Assembly (NCBI RefSeq): GCF_012844225.1
Contig: NZ_JABAGQ010000009.1
Coordinates: 62,001-126,000, forward strand
DNA from: Rhodococcus sp. 105337
GTDB taxonomy: Bacteria; Actinomycetota; Actinomycetes; Mycobacteriales; Mycobacteriaceae
Length of the DNA: 64,000 nucleotides
Direction of reading: 5' to 3'
Position 1 is the stretch's first letter. Each line of letters opens with the position of its first letter. The notes under the pieces were generated by a model. That model was not told the DNA's origin and did not search any database. It saw nothing but the letters and a program-made list of their open reading frames with translations. Below are positions 15,068 through 23,822 of the stretch, piece after piece. A program made the translations under genes and the position numbers.

Positions 15068-17080
15068 GTGCACGCGCAAACCGCTCCCCGGACCAGGGGA
15101 CCCCTTCGACCGGCCGAAGCAGCCGCTGCGGCGGTGTTCGGATCACTGACCGCGGTGCTGACCGTGATCACCGGATTCGTTCCGGTCGGGGTGGCGCAGG
15201 TGCTCGTGGCATTGCCGATCGCATTTCTCGCAGCGGCCGGACGGGTGCGATCCGTGGTCGCGGCCACTGTCGCGTCGGGTGTCGTGGCCCTCATCGCGGC
15301 GGGACCGTTCGCGGTGGCCACCGTGTTCGTCCTCGCAGCGGTGGGGGCGCTCGTCGGATTCGCCGACCGAAGGTGGGGCAAGTCGGCGGTGTTCGTCATC
15401 TTCGCGGGCGCCGTGCCGATCGGTCTGCTGCTTGCCGCCGGGGTGATCGGTCTGCTGCTTCTGTTCGAGCAAACCAGAGTGTTGCTGCTCGATGCGCTCG
15501 CGTCGTCGATGCGGGGAACGGTCCGGGCGTTCGAAGCCGCGGGAGCCGGCGACGACTTCGTCCGCACCTTCGAGCAGACCATCGACCTGATGGTGCGTTT
15601 GTGGTGGGTGTGGATCGGCAGCGCCGTGGTGGTCGGCATCGTCGGCACCGCTCTGCTGTGCTTCGGGATCTTCCGGCTCGTGTCGATGCGCAGCACGTGG
15701 AGTACACAGTCGGCCGAGTGGCCGTCCGGCGCCCACTCCGGTGAGCCGAACCCTCTCCCGGTGGCGCTTCGCCTCGTCACCTACCGCTATCCCGGTGCGA
15801 GCGTCGACGCGCTGTCCGACATCGACCTCACGATCGGTCCGGGCGAGTTCGTGGCGGTGGTCGGCAGGAACGGGTCCGGGAAATCGACACTCGCGCGCAT
15901 CCTCGCCGGTCTCGAGCCCACCGCCGGGTTCGTCGACCGGCCCGGCCCCGTCGGCCTCGGGCAACCCGGTGGCACCGTGACGGTGTTCCAGCATCCCGAA
16001 AGCCAAGTGCTCGGCCGCACGGTCGAGGAAGACCTGCGCTGGGGAATCGACGACGTCGACGCCGAGGCGGTGCTCGCGAGGGTGGGTCTCGCCGGCATGG
16101 AGGACCGGCCCACCGAAGACCTCTCGGGTGGTCAGCTTCAGCGACTCGCCCTGGCCGGTGCGCTCGCCCGCCGCCCGTCGCTCCTCATCGCCGACGAGAT
16201 CACCGCGATGGTCGACGCCGCCAGCCGGTCGGCGCTGATCGACCTGCTGGCCGAGGTTGCCAGAGAAGGCACCACCGTCGTGCTCGTGACGCATCTCGAC
16301 GACGAGGCGGCTGCGGCCGATCGCGTCGTGCATCTTGCGGGAGGACGGATCGTAGCGGCACCCGCCGCGGAACCGCGTCCCGCGCCGGTGGTCGCCGCCG
16401 CGCCGACGTTCCCGCAACCCGTCCTCGAACTCCACGACGTCACCTACACCTACGCGGACCGCACACCGTGGGCACACACCGCGCTGGGCGACGTGACTCT
16501 TACCGTGTGCCGTGGGGAGGGCGTGCTGGTGGTGGGTGCGAACGGCTCGGGCAAATCCACACTCGCGTGGATCATGGCGGGGCTGTACCGGCCGACACAC
16601 GGATCTTGTCTCCTGCAGGACACTCCCACGGCGGACCTGCACGGCGACGTCGGGTTCGTCTTCCAGCAGGCCCGGTTGCAGCTCCAGCGTCCGACGGTCG
16701 CGAAGGAGATTTCGGAGGTGGCGGGCCTGCCCCACACCGACCGGCACTACGTTGCGGCGGTGCTGCACCGGGTCGGGCTCGGACCCGATCTCGTGGACCG
16801 CCCGATCGACCGGCTCAGCGGTGGTGAGATGCGGCGGGTCGCACTCGCGGCTCAGCTCGCCCGCACTCCCCGCGTCCTGATACTCGACGAACCCCTGGCG
16901 GGCCTGGACGTGCCCGGCCGCCGCGAACTGGTGTCGATCCTCGCTCACCTGCGAGCGGTCGACCACGTCACGATCGTGGTCATCTCCCACGACCTGCACG
17001 GAATGGAAGAGGTGTGTTCACGCACCGTGGTGCTCGACGCGGGACGGATCGTGGACCAGATCGGTGTGGTGACGACATGA
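15068..17080 (+). CDS. ECF-type transporter: membrane domain fused to two ABC ATPase domains
   Basis: A 670-residue fusion. Residues ~15-210 are a DUF2232-like polytopic membrane domain. Residues ~225-440 form ATPase domain 1 (Walker A GRNGSGKST, signature LSGGQLQRLAL, Walker B LLIADEIT). Residues ~450-665 form ATPase domain 2 (Walker A GANGSGKST, signature LSGGEMRRVAL, Walker B VLILDEP). With the EcfT gene that follows it makes a complete energy-coupling-factor importer, like M. tuberculosis Rv2326c-Rv2325c. The first ATPase has an unusual DEI in place of DEP. The GTG start at 15068 has a GGGA site. The imported micronutrient is not known. Confidence 0.82.
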   Translation: MHAQTAPRTRGPLRPAEAAAAAVFGSLTAVLTVITGFVPVGVAQVLVALPIAFLAAAGRVRSVVAATVASGVVALIAAGPFAVATVFVLAAVGALVGFADRRWGKSAVFVIFAGAVPIGLLLAAGVIGLLLLFEQTRVLLLDALASSMRGTVRAFEAAGAGDDFVRTFEQTIDLMVRLWWVWIGSAVVVGIVGTALLCFGIFRLVSMRSTWSTQSAEWPSGAHSGEPNPLPVALRLVTYRYPGASVDALSDIDLTIGPGEFVAVVGRNGSGKSTLARILAGLEPTAGFVDRPGPVGLGQPGGTVTVFQHPESQVLGRTVEEDLRWGIDDVDAEAVLARVGLAGMEDRPTEDLSGGQLQRLALAGALARRPSLLIADEITAMVDAASRSALIDLLAEVAREGTTVVLVTHLDDEAAAADRVVHLAGGRIVAAPAAEPRPAPVVAAAPTFPQPVLELHDVTYTYADRTPWAHTALGDVTLTVCRGEGVLVVGANGSGKSTLAWIMAGLYRPTHGSCLLQDTPTADLHGDVGFVFQQARLQLQRPTVAKEISEVAGLPHTDRHYVAAVLHRVGLGPDLVDRPIDRLSGGEMRRVALAAQLARTPRVLILDEPLAGLDVPGRRELVSILAHLRAVDHVTIVVISHDLHGMEEVCSRTVVLDAGRIVDQIGVVTT

Positions 17081-17829
17081 AAGAACGTGGCACGAAAGAG
17101 CAGCGCCGGCCGCTGATCCTGTTGCGGCCCGTACCGCGTGTCACCGCACTTCACCGAGTCTGGGCGGGCACGAAGATCCTGGCGGCCGTCGCGCTGTCGG
17201 TCGTCGTGAGTTTCATCCCCTCCTGGACGGCGCTCGGGATCATTGCGGCGGTTCTCCTGACCGGCCTGCTGGTGGCCCGTATTCCGCGAGGAGTGGTCCC
17301 CACGATTCCGTGGTGGGTGTTCGCTTTCCTGGCCTTCGGTGCCGCGCTCAACGTTGCCGGTGGCGGACTGACGAGCTACGTGCGGGCGTTGCTGCTGGGG
17401 GTGTGCCTGCTGGTGCTGGCGTCGCTGGTCGGCTGGACGACGAGTCTGTCGCAACTGGTCGACGCCCTGCCTGTCCTCTTGGCACCGTTGCGGTTGCTGC
17501 GGCTCCCCGTCGACGAGTGGGTGACGGTGTGCGCGCTCGCGCTGCGAATGTTGCCGACGATCCGCGGCGAGATGCGCATGCTCTTCGCTGCACGCCGGTT
17601 GCGCGGACGGCCCGGCATCCGCAATCCCAGGGGGTGGTGGCCCGAACTGATCGACACGGTGGGCGCGGTGGCGTCGGTGTCCATGCGGCAGGTGCGCGAC
17701 CTCGGCGACGCCTTGTCGGTGCGGGGCCCGCGTCCCGTCGTCCGGACCCGGCCCCGCCTCGGCGCGGGGGACGCGGTGACCGTCCTGATCGTGGGCGCGG
17801 CGTGCGCGGCGATCGTGGTCTGGGGCTGA
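17077..17829 (+). CDS. ecfT: ECF transporter T component (EcfT)
   Basis: A 250-residue EcfT/CbiQ-family transmembrane coupling protein. It shows 4-5 membrane helices and then the cytosolic coupling helices with the two Ala-Arg-Gly-like motifs, FAARRLRGRPG and LGDALSVRGPRP, that dock into the ATPase grooves. The ATG overlaps the stop of the fused ATPase (ATGA), so the two are made together. It resembles M. tuberculosis Rv2325c in context. Confidence 0.85.
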   Translation: MKERGTKEQRRPLILLRPVPRVTALHRVWAGTKILAAVALSVVVSFIPSWTALGIIAAVLLTGLLVARIPRGVVPTIPWWVFAFLAFGAALNVAGGGLTSYVRALLLGVCLLVLASLVGWTTSLSQLVDALPVLLAPLRLLRLPVDEWVTVCALALRMLPTIRGEMRMLFAARRLRGRPGIRNPRGWWPELIDTVGAVASVSMRQVRDLGDALSVRGPRPVVRTRPRLGAGDAVTVLIVGAACAAIVVWG

Positions 17830-17835
17830 GCGACG

Positions 17836-18483
17836 TCAGTTCGCCTGGGCGGACAGGCGAGTCAGGAGGGTCGGGACACCGGGGCCGTCGAGGTGGTCGC
17901 AGTAGGCGGGGCGACCGGCCATGACCATGGTCAGGGCGAGAGTCGTCCCGGTGACCGCCGGACCGGAACCGGCAGCGAACGTGCTGTCCGAGGCCTCGAC
18001 TCGCAGACCGTCCACGGTGCTCCGGCTGTCGACCGCGAAGTTGCGTCGCGCGTAGAACTCGGCCACCGGGCGGACCACCTCGGGTGAGGGTGTGTAGGGC
18101 AGCCCCAGCGGATGCCGGATGTCCTGGGAGTGGACGATCACCTCACCGAGCCACGCCGCCGCCGGTCCGGGTGGCGCGGCCGTCGCAGCAACGACGTTGT
18201 CGAAGCGGCCGAGCGTCTCCGCGGGCGTGGCACCTTTGTGCTCGGCCATCCGGCGAGCGTTGTGGCGGTCGAAGTCGAACCGTGCACCCAGCACGCTTCG
18301 GTACCAGCGCATCGGCCCGATGCTCGCGACTGCGGTGAGATGCGCGAGAGTTTCTTCGACGGTCCACCGATCACACAGCGACTGCGTTGCCCACTGCGTG
18401 TCGTCGATCTCGGTCAGGTCGGCCGCGAGTGCGGCACGTTCGGCGCGGATGAGGGACCACGTGTGGGCGTTGCGTCCGAACAT
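17836..18483 (-). CDS. MDMPI/TIGR03083-like protein
   Basis: A 215-residue member of the mycothiol-type DinB-fold superfamily. Marks are CDRWTVEETLAHLTAVA (first His) and WLGEVIVHSQDIRHPLG (second His plus Asp). The ATG at 18483 follows GGGAGGTCCCG. It lies 16 bases downstream of the DedA gene on the same strand and is likely co-transcribed with it. The EcfT gene converges on it six bases away. The substrate is unknown. Confidence 0.72.
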   Translation of the reverse strand: MFGRNAHTWSLIRAERAALAADLTEIDDTQWATQSLCDRWTVEETLAHLTAVASIGPMRWYRSVLGARFDFDRHNARRMAEHKGATPAETLGRFDNVVAATAAPPGPAAAWLGEVIVHSQDIRHPLGLPYTPSPEVVRPVAEFYARRNFAVDSRSTVDGLRVEASDSTFAAGSGPAVTGTTLALTMVMAGRPAYCDHLDGPGVPTLLTRLSAQAN

Positions 18484-18499
18484 CGGGACCTCCCGTGGG

Positions 18500-19150
18500 T
18501 CAGGCGCTGGTCTTCTGGGCGCGCCGCGAGCGGACCCGGCGCTGCACCCCGTAGCCGACGACCACGACGACCACCGCGAGGACAACGTACTGGAGGATCT
18601 CCGCGTACGGCTCGACCTTCTGCCAGTTCTCCCCGAGCTGATAACCAGCGAACACGAAGATCGTGTTCCACACCAGACTGCCCGCGGTGGTGAAGGCGGT
18701 GAACTGCCACAGCGGCATTCGCGTTACACCAGCGGGAATCGAGATGAGGCTCCGGAAGACGGGAACCATGCGGCCGAAGAACACGGCCTTGCGCCCGTGC
18801 TTGCGGAACCACTCCGCCGTGCGGTCGAGGTCCTCCACGTCGACGAGGGGAAGTTTGTCCATCACTTTCCGCAGGCGGTCCTCACCGACCCACCGTCCCA
18901 GCGAGTACAACCCGAGCGCCCCGAGCACCGAGCCGAGGGTCGTCCAGAACAGCGCCCCGAACAACGTGAAGCTGCCGAGACTCGCAGCGAACCCGGCAAG
19001 AGGAAGGATGACCTCGCTGGGAAGCGGAGGAAAAAAGTTCTCGAGAGCGATCGCGAGACCGGCCCCGACACCGCCCAGCCGATCCATCAGGTCGAGCGCC
19101 CATCCGGCGAGTCCGTCGGTGGGCGCTGATGGAGAATCCGCAACACTCAT
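18500..19150 (-). CDS. DedA family membrane protein
   Basis: A 216-residue DedA/SNARE-associated (VTT domain) protein, expected to act in undecaprenyl-phosphate or phospholipid flipping and membrane homeostasis. It has the re-entrant E-NFFPPLPSEVILPLAG motif near residues 37-53 and the conserved FFGRMVPVFRSLISIPAGVT block (two Arg and the Gly) near 123-142, followed by C-terminal helices and an Arg-rich tail. The ATG at 19150 is the first in frame. It is followed closely by the MDMPI-like gene. Confidence 0.85.
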   Translation of the reverse strand: MSVADSPSAPTDGLAGWALDLMDRLGGVGAGLAIALENFFPPLPSEVILPLAGFAASLGSFTLFGALFWTTLGSVLGALGLYSLGRWVGEDRLRKVMDKLPLVDVEDLDRTAEWFRKHGRKAVFFGRMVPVFRSLISIPAGVTRMPLWQFTAFTTAGSLVWNTIFVFAGYQLGENWQKVEPYAEILQYVVLAVVVVVVGYGVQRRVRSRRAQKTSA

Positions 19151-19290
19151 CCGGTCAAGGTTACCGATCGGCTACGAGACGACTCGGCCGGGCGGGTGAG
19201 CGCCTCCTCCGGCAGGTGGGCCACGCGGAAAGTTTGACCCGGCCGGTGCCGGGGAACCGGCCGACCGGCGTCGGAGCGTCGGTGCCTCGA

Positions 19291-19698
19291 TCACCCGAGG
19301 GACGCGAGCAAGGTCCGGCATGCCTGTTCACAGCGCCGGCACGCGTCGGCGCAGATCCTGCAGTGCTCGTGGTGAGAGCTGTGCCGGTCGCATTCGTCCC
19401 CACACGCCTTGCACGCCGCAGCACAGGCTTCGAGGACCGCTCGAGTCACCGAGGCGTTGTCGCCGGTCTGCCGGGACAGCACCCGGCCGGTCGCTTCGCA
19501 GAGGTCGGCGCAGTCGAGATCGGTGCGAATGCATTGGGTCAGTTCTGCGACCGATTCCTCGGCCAGACACGCATCGGCACATGCCGTACAGGTCTGCGCG
19601 CATTCGACGCACGCCTCGATGCACGCAGCCAGTTTCTCGTGGTCGATCGCGCCCATGTCGTGCGGGTAGGTGCCGAGCATGCTCGCTGCGGTGCTCAT
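19291..19698 (-). CDS. Cys-rich four-helix-bundle copper storage protein (Csp/DUF326 family)
   Basis: A 135-residue protein with 18 cysteines arranged as repeated C-x3-C, C-x2-C and C-x6-C spacings along helices (e.g. CIEACVECAQTCTACADAC), plus a His-rich SSHHEHCRIC loop. This matches cytosolic copper storage proteins (Csp3-like), which hold many Cu(I) ions inside a four-helix bundle. There is no signal peptide, so it is cytosolic. The ATG at 19698 is chosen for its GAGGAG ribosome site; a longer reading frame to 19737 lacks one. The DedA gene lies downstream on the same strand after 140 bases. Confidence 0.85.
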   Translation of the reverse strand: MSTAASMLGTYPHDMGAIDHEKLAACIEACVECAQTCTACADACLAEESVAELTQCIRTDLDCADLCEATGRVLSRQTGDNASVTRAVLEACAAACKACGDECDRHSSHHEHCRICADACRRCEQACRTLLASLG

Positions 19699-19934
19699 GA
19701 AGAGTTCTCCTCTCGTCGTTTCCGGGGAGTGGATCACCGCCCGGGTCGACGGGTTGCGTACCCGAAGAAGTCGCGCTCTAACGGACGAATCGGATCTTCG
19801 CGGTTACGAGGAGGGCTTCGATTCCGGCCGGTGCGTTGCGCGGATCGTCGGTGGCACGGGCCGGCGGTCCGCTAATGTCTCGAGTACATTCACGGTGTGA
19901 AAGGTAGTGGCTCGCAGGGTGAGTCCGGGTTCGT

Positions 19935-20561
19935 ATGGCCGAGAAGATCGACTTCAAGAAGACGCTCGACGCCTACCGCGCGACGCGCGGTGAATTCCGC
20001 ATCGTGGACGTGCCGGACATGTGGTACCTCATGATCGATGGTGTCGGCGACCCGAACACCTCACCTGCCTTCGCGGACGCGATCGAGTCGCTCTACCCCG
20101 TGGCGTTCACGCTGAAATTCGCGAGCAAGCGTGAGCTCGGCCGTGACTATGTCGTCCCGCCGCTGGAGGGGCTGTGGTGGTCGGAGGACATGGCGTCGTT
20201 CACCTCTGCACGCGACAAATCCCACTGGAACTGGACGTTGATGGTCATGGTTCCGGAATGGATCGAACGCGACCTGGTCGCCGCCGCCCTCGACCGGGTT
20301 GCCGCGACGAGCACGCCGGTGCGACGCGGCGACGTCCGCCTCGAACCCCTCGTGGAGGGGCGGTGTGTGCAGACGCTCCACGTCGGATCGTTCGACGACG
20401 AAGCGGACGTCCTCGCGGAACTGCACGACGAGTTCGTCCCGGGCAACGGGCTGCGCATTGTCGGCAAGCACCACGAGATCTACCTGAGCGACTTCCGCAG
20501 GACCGCGCCGGAAAAGCTGCGCACCATCCTGAGGCAACCGGTCGCGGCTGCCCGGGAGTGA
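19935..20561 (+). CDS. GyrI-like small-molecule-binding domain protein
   Basis: A 208-residue stand-alone GyrI-like/SOUL-type ligand-binding protein. The opening blocks FRIVDVPDMWYLMIDGVGDP, SLYPVAFTLKF and PLEGLWW, then WNWTLMVMVPEWI, and the closing HEIYLSDFRRTAPEKLRTILR are typical of this family. Related proteins hydrolyse or bind hydrophobic cationic compounds. No HTH is attached, so it is not itself a regulator. It begins after a 236-base gap that follows the copper-storage gene and has its own promoter region. Confidence 0.75.
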   Translation: MAEKIDFKKTLDAYRATRGEFRIVDVPDMWYLMIDGVGDPNTSPAFADAIESLYPVAFTLKFASKRELGRDYVVPPLEGLWWSEDMASFTSARDKSHWNWTLMVMVPEWIERDLVAAALDRVAATSTPVRRGDVRLEPLVEGRCVQTLHVGSFDDEADVLAELHDEFVPGNGLRIVGKHHEIYLSDFRRTAPEKLRTILRQPVAAARE

Positions 20562-20594
20562 AGCGGACGGCATCTGGTCCTACACTTCGGCGAC

Positions 20595-21353
20595 ATGCAT
20601 GACGGGAGAGCTGCCGTGGATCTGTCCGATGTCGACGCGTTGAGTTTCGATTGCTACGGCACATTGATCGACTGGGAGACGGGCATCGCCGCCGTCCTCG
20701 CCCCGTGGGCACAGGACGCCGGACTGGAACTGTCCGACGAGGAATTGCTTCTCGCGTACGCCGAGAACGAGGCGCAGGCCGAGCGCGACACTCCCGACGC
20801 GTTGTACCCCGCGATCCTCGCCGAGGCATCTCGGCGCACCGGCGCGGCACTCGGCGCGGAAGTCTCCGACGAGTGGGCGGCGCGGCTCGGCGCATCCGTT
20901 CCGGACTGGCCGGCGTTCCCGGACTCTGCCGAGGCCCTCGCGGCACTGGCCGAGGACTACACCCTGATCATCGTGTCCAATGTCCATCGTGACGGCTTCG
21001 CCGGTAGCAACGCGCGCCTCGGCGTCGAGTTCGACAAGATCATCACCGCCGAGGACGTGCAGGCGTACAAACCTGCTCTCGACCACTTCGAGGCGCTCGA
21101 CGACGCCCTCACCGAATTCGGGATTCCGCGCGAGCGCCTCCTGCACGTGGCGCAGTCGCTGTTCCACGACCATGTCCCCGCCGCCCGGCGAGGATTGCGC
21201 TCGGTATGGATCAACCGGCGCCACGACCGCCCGGGGTGGGGTGCGACACCGGCACCCACCGGCGAATACACCTACGATCTCGAATTCCCGACCATGCAGG
21301 CATTCGCGGATGCGGCCCGCGCCGCGAAAGCCCGTGGCCCGGCACGGCACTGA
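20595..21353 (+). CDS. Haloacid dehalogenase type II-like HAD hydrolase
   Basis: A 252-residue HAD-superfamily hydrolase. Motif I is SFDCYGTLIDW (nucleophile Asp, with the C-Y-G-T of the haloacid dehalogenase subfamily), motif II is IIVSNVHRDG, the conserved Lys lies in AYKPALDHFEAL, and motif III is HVAQSLFHDHVPA. Substrate may be a 2-haloacid or a phosphate ester; sequence alone does not decide. It follows the GyrI-like gene by 33 bases and converges with the PPOX gene. Confidence 0.82.
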   Translation: MHDGRAAVDLSDVDALSFDCYGTLIDWETGIAAVLAPWAQDAGLELSDEELLLAYAENEAQAERDTPDALYPAILAEASRRTGAALGAEVSDEWAARLGASVPDWPAFPDSAEALAALAEDYTLIIVSNVHRDGFAGSNARLGVEFDKIITAEDVQAYKPALDHFEALDDALTEFGIPRERLLHVAQSLFHDHVPAARRGLRSVWINRRHDRPGWGATPAPTGEYTYDLEFPTMQAFADAARAAKARGPARH

Positions 21354-21362
21354 GGAGCGTCG

Positions 21363-21794
21363 TCAGCGGGCGATGCCGTAGAACCGTTCGACCCGCACCC
21401 GCAACAGCAGACGTCCCTCCGCGACCATGGCATCCCGGAACTCATCCCAGTCGGGGTGATCGCCCTGCACCGCCCGGTACAGCGCGACGAGCTCATCGAC
21501 GGTGGTGTCGTGGGGATCCGCTGCCACATCGGACAATTCGGCGTGTCCTTCGGCTACGGCGTACGACCAGCCGTCCCGAGTGTCGACGAACACGCTCACG
21601 CGCGGGTCCCGCCGCATGTTGCGGGTTTTCGCCCGCGTGTCGGTGATCGAGACCGAGAACGTCCGCGCAAGGAGGTCGTAGGAGTACACGATGTTCGAGA
21701 GCTGTGGCCGCCCGTCGTGTTTCAGGGTGGCGAGCGCCGCGATACCGCTGGATCCGAACAGTGCCTCGAGCGGCACCTCCGACTCTCGGCTCAT
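21363..21794 (-). CDS. PPOX-class (F420/FMN) oxidoreductase
   Basis: A 143-residue split-beta-barrel flavin/F420-binding protein. It opens with the family blocks IAALATLKHDGRPQLSNIVY and SVSITDTRAKTRNMRRDPRVSVFV, and ends DEFRDAMVAEGRLLLRVRVERFYGI. This set is typical of TIGR03618-type F420-dependent enzymes of actinobacteria, which reduce quinones, biliverdin-like or other conjugated compounds. The ATG at 21794 begins MSRESEV. It is divergent from the DUF3558 gene across 197 bases. Confidence 0.78.
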   Translation of the reverse strand: MSRESEVPLEALFGSSGIAALATLKHDGRPQLSNIVYSYDLLARTFSVSITDTRAKTRNMRRDPRVSVFVDTRDGWSYAVAEGHAELSDVAADPHDTTVDELVALYRAVQGDHPDWDEFRDAMVAEGRLLLRVRVERFYGIAR

Positions 21795-21991
21795 GTGGGT
21801 CCTTCCTGATCGCGGTAGGTGAACACATCTTGCCGCGCTGGGACCTTCGCGCGGGGCGGAAATCGTTACCTGCCAGCGTAATCATGCGGGTGCCTGTTGT
21901 CTGCCGCTCCGTTTCGACCACGATGATGTCGCTCGGTGTCACGGATGCACTGTGCTAGCGTCTGCGGCACTTCAGCGCATCGGGGGGTCGC

Positions 21992-22603
21992 GTGAACGGG
22001 TGGGGGACTGTCGCAAAAGCAGTGGCGTGTGTCGCGATCGTGGTGTCGGCAGCATCGTGCGGGTCAGGATCGGCCGCGACCGGCGAGTCGGAATCCGTCT
22101 CCACGGAAAGCGCGACGTCGGCCACCCGCACACCGCGCGTCGTGGATGATTCGGGCCGCCCGCAGATCACGTTCGATCCGTGCCTGGACATTCCGGACGA
22201 TCTGTTGACCGAGGCGGGATACGACCCGCGGAGCAAGGAGCCGACCGACTATCCGATGGGTGACTACTCCTTCCTGGGGTGCCGGTTCAAGGGCACCGTC
22301 CATATCCCGGGATTTCTTCGTCGATACGGACTCAGCGTGCTTTCCGGCAACGTCAGTCTGGAAGAAGAAGCCGCCAAGAACGGTCATATCGCGACCGAGG
22401 TCAGTGTGAATGGACGTCGCGCACTTCTGGAGATCGATCCAGACATGCACGGCTCGTGTGCGTACGTCCTCCAAACAGGATTCGGGATCGTTATCCTGAG
22501 CAGGACATACCATCCTGATCACTCCCGGGCGGTGCCCGAAGCGGAGTGGTGCGCGGGTTTCGACCAGCTCGTTTCGACGATTGAGCCCGGAATACCGGCA
22601 TGA
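21992..22603 (+). CDS. DUF3558-family lipoprotein
   Basis: A 203-residue secreted lipoprotein: signal peptide with lipobox-like SAASC and anchor Cys23, a Ser/Thr-rich linker, and a mature domain beginning FDPCLDIPDDLLTEAGYDP, the hallmark of DUF3558. The mature domain has four cysteines, and the paired pattern DPC...LGC...GSC...EWC suggests two disulfides. Family function is unknown, though it is common in mycolic-acid actinobacteria. The GTG at 21992 follows CGGGGGG. A -10-like TAGCGT lies about 33 bases upstream. Its stop overlaps the next gene's ATG. Confidence 0.8.
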   Translation: MNGWGTVAKAVACVAIVVSAASCGSGSAATGESESVSTESATSATRTPRVVDDSGRPQITFDPCLDIPDDLLTEAGYDPRSKEPTDYPMGDYSFLGCRFKGTVHIPGFLRRYGLSVLSGNVSLEEEAAKNGHIATEVSVNGRRALLEIDPDMHGSCAYVLQTGFGIVILSRTYHPDHSRAVPEAEWCAGFDQLVSTIEPGIPA

Positions 22604-22962
22604 GCCGGACACGGGGTGATGGGAGTCCTCGATTGACCGAGTTCGTACGGCTCGATCCACACGTGATCGACGAAATAGTCGCCATTTGCGACACGATGCT
22701 CGCAGCCTTGCACGAAACGAAGGACGCTGCGGTTGACCTCGTCCGCACCGACGGCTTCGGCGACCTCGAATCCGCCAGGCAACTCGCCGCCGGTTACGCA
22801 CGCAAGGCCGCCGGAACCCCCGCGTCCGCCCGCGAGCGCATCGACCAGTTCATCACCACCCTCACAGACCTGCGCGACGCGTTCGCTTCCGGGGGCGAAG
22901 CGTTTCTTGATTCGGAGTTCGACTGGGCAGGGCGACTCCAGGCGACAAACACCGAGCCGTGA
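22600..22962 (+). CDS. Small helical protein coupled to the DUF3558 lipoprotein
   Basis: A 120-residue, wholly helical protein with no signal peptide or membrane helix. The ATG overlaps the lipoprotein stop (ATGA). The pattern (LDPHVIDEIVAICDTMLAAL, then GYARKAAGTP and ITTLTDLRDAFASG) resembles small ESX/WXG-like or coiled-coil partner proteins encoded next to DUF3558 lipoproteins in this group, but no WXG motif is present. Function unknown; coupling suggests it works with the lipoprotein. Confidence 0.6.
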   Translation: MSRTRGDGSPRLTEFVRLDPHVIDEIVAICDTMLAALHETKDAAVDLVRTDGFGDLESARQLAAGYARKAAGTPASARERIDQFITTLTDLRDAFASGGEAFLDSEFDWAGRLQATNTEP

Positions 22963-23041
22963 GCTGGGTGAGAACCTGATCGACTCGGACCGTGAGAATC
23001 TCGGACCGGTACGTGCACGGGCCACGGACGAGAGGATCGAG

Positions 23042-23818
23042 ATGCTGGATTACACCAGGTACTGCGGGGAGATCACCGCACAGACCGAGTTACTGTGCTC
23101 GGTGCTGCCGGGACGGGACATGAATACCCCGGTGCCGACGTGTCCGGGCTGGAATGTGGGACAGCTGGTGCGGCATGTGGGATACGGCCACCGCTGGGCT
23201 GCCGAGGCAGTGCGTACCGGAGCGACGACGCCCCCGGACGACTCGGCGATGCGTGAGCTGTCCTCGTACGTCGACGAAGATCCTGATCAGCTGGTGCCGT
23301 GGTTGCTTGCGGGCGCACTCGATCTGGAATCGTCCCTGCGCGAGGCCGGTCCCGAGCGGGCGGTCTGGACCCCGATGCCGGTCGGCCCGCAGACCCCGCA
23401 GTTCTATGCGCGACGCTTCACCCAGGAGACTGCAGTGCACCGTGCCGATGCCGTGCTGGCGCTGGGCGAGGGGTTCGATCTCAGCCACGATGTCGCACTC
23501 GACGCCGTCGACGAGTGGCTCGATCTTGCTGTGGTGACGTGGCCGAGGATGAGCGACCGCCGGCACGCGCTGCACGGACCCGATAGCACTCTCCATTTCC
23601 ACGCGACCGATTCGCATGCGGAGTGGGTCGTGGACCTCACCGGCGACGAGTTCGTCTGGCGCCGTGCGCACGAGAAGAGTGCGGTGGCGGTGCGGGGACC
23701 GTTGGTCGAGTTGATGCTGGTGCTTTATCGCCGACGAGCAGTCGCCGACGCCGAGGTCGAGGTGTTCGGCGATGCCGCGCTGCTGGATTCATGGCTCGAT
23801 GTGGTCGCGTTCGGCTGA
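23042..23818 (+). CDS. MDMPI/TIGR03083-like protein with C-terminal domain
   Basis: A 258-residue member of the mycothiol-dependent maleylpyruvate-isomerase-like family. Marks are CPGWNVGQLVRHVGYGHRWA (first His), FTQETAVHRADAVLALG (second His and Asp), and a C-terminal MDMPI_C-like domain with a LMLVLYRRR segment. It is the fullest of the four such proteins in the window. The ATG at 23042 follows GAGAGGATCG. The alpha/beta-hydrolase gene converges four bases after its stop. Confidence 0.75.
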   Translation: MLDYTRYCGEITAQTELLCSVLPGRDMNTPVPTCPGWNVGQLVRHVGYGHRWAAEAVRTGATTPPDDSAMRELSSYVDEDPDQLVPWLLAGALDLESSLREAGPERAVWTPMPVGPQTPQFYARRFTQETAVHRADAVLALGEGFDLSHDVALDAVDEWLDLAVVTWPRMSDRRHALHGPDSTLHFHATDSHAEWVVDLTGDEFVWRRAHEKSAVAVRGPLVELMLVLYRRRAVADAEVEVFGDAALLDSWLDVVAFG

Positions 23819-23822
23819 ACGG

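Noticed and set aside
15143-16999. Minus-strand frame opposite the fused ECF ATPase
   Set aside because: Shadow frame of a gene with two intact sets of ABC motifs.
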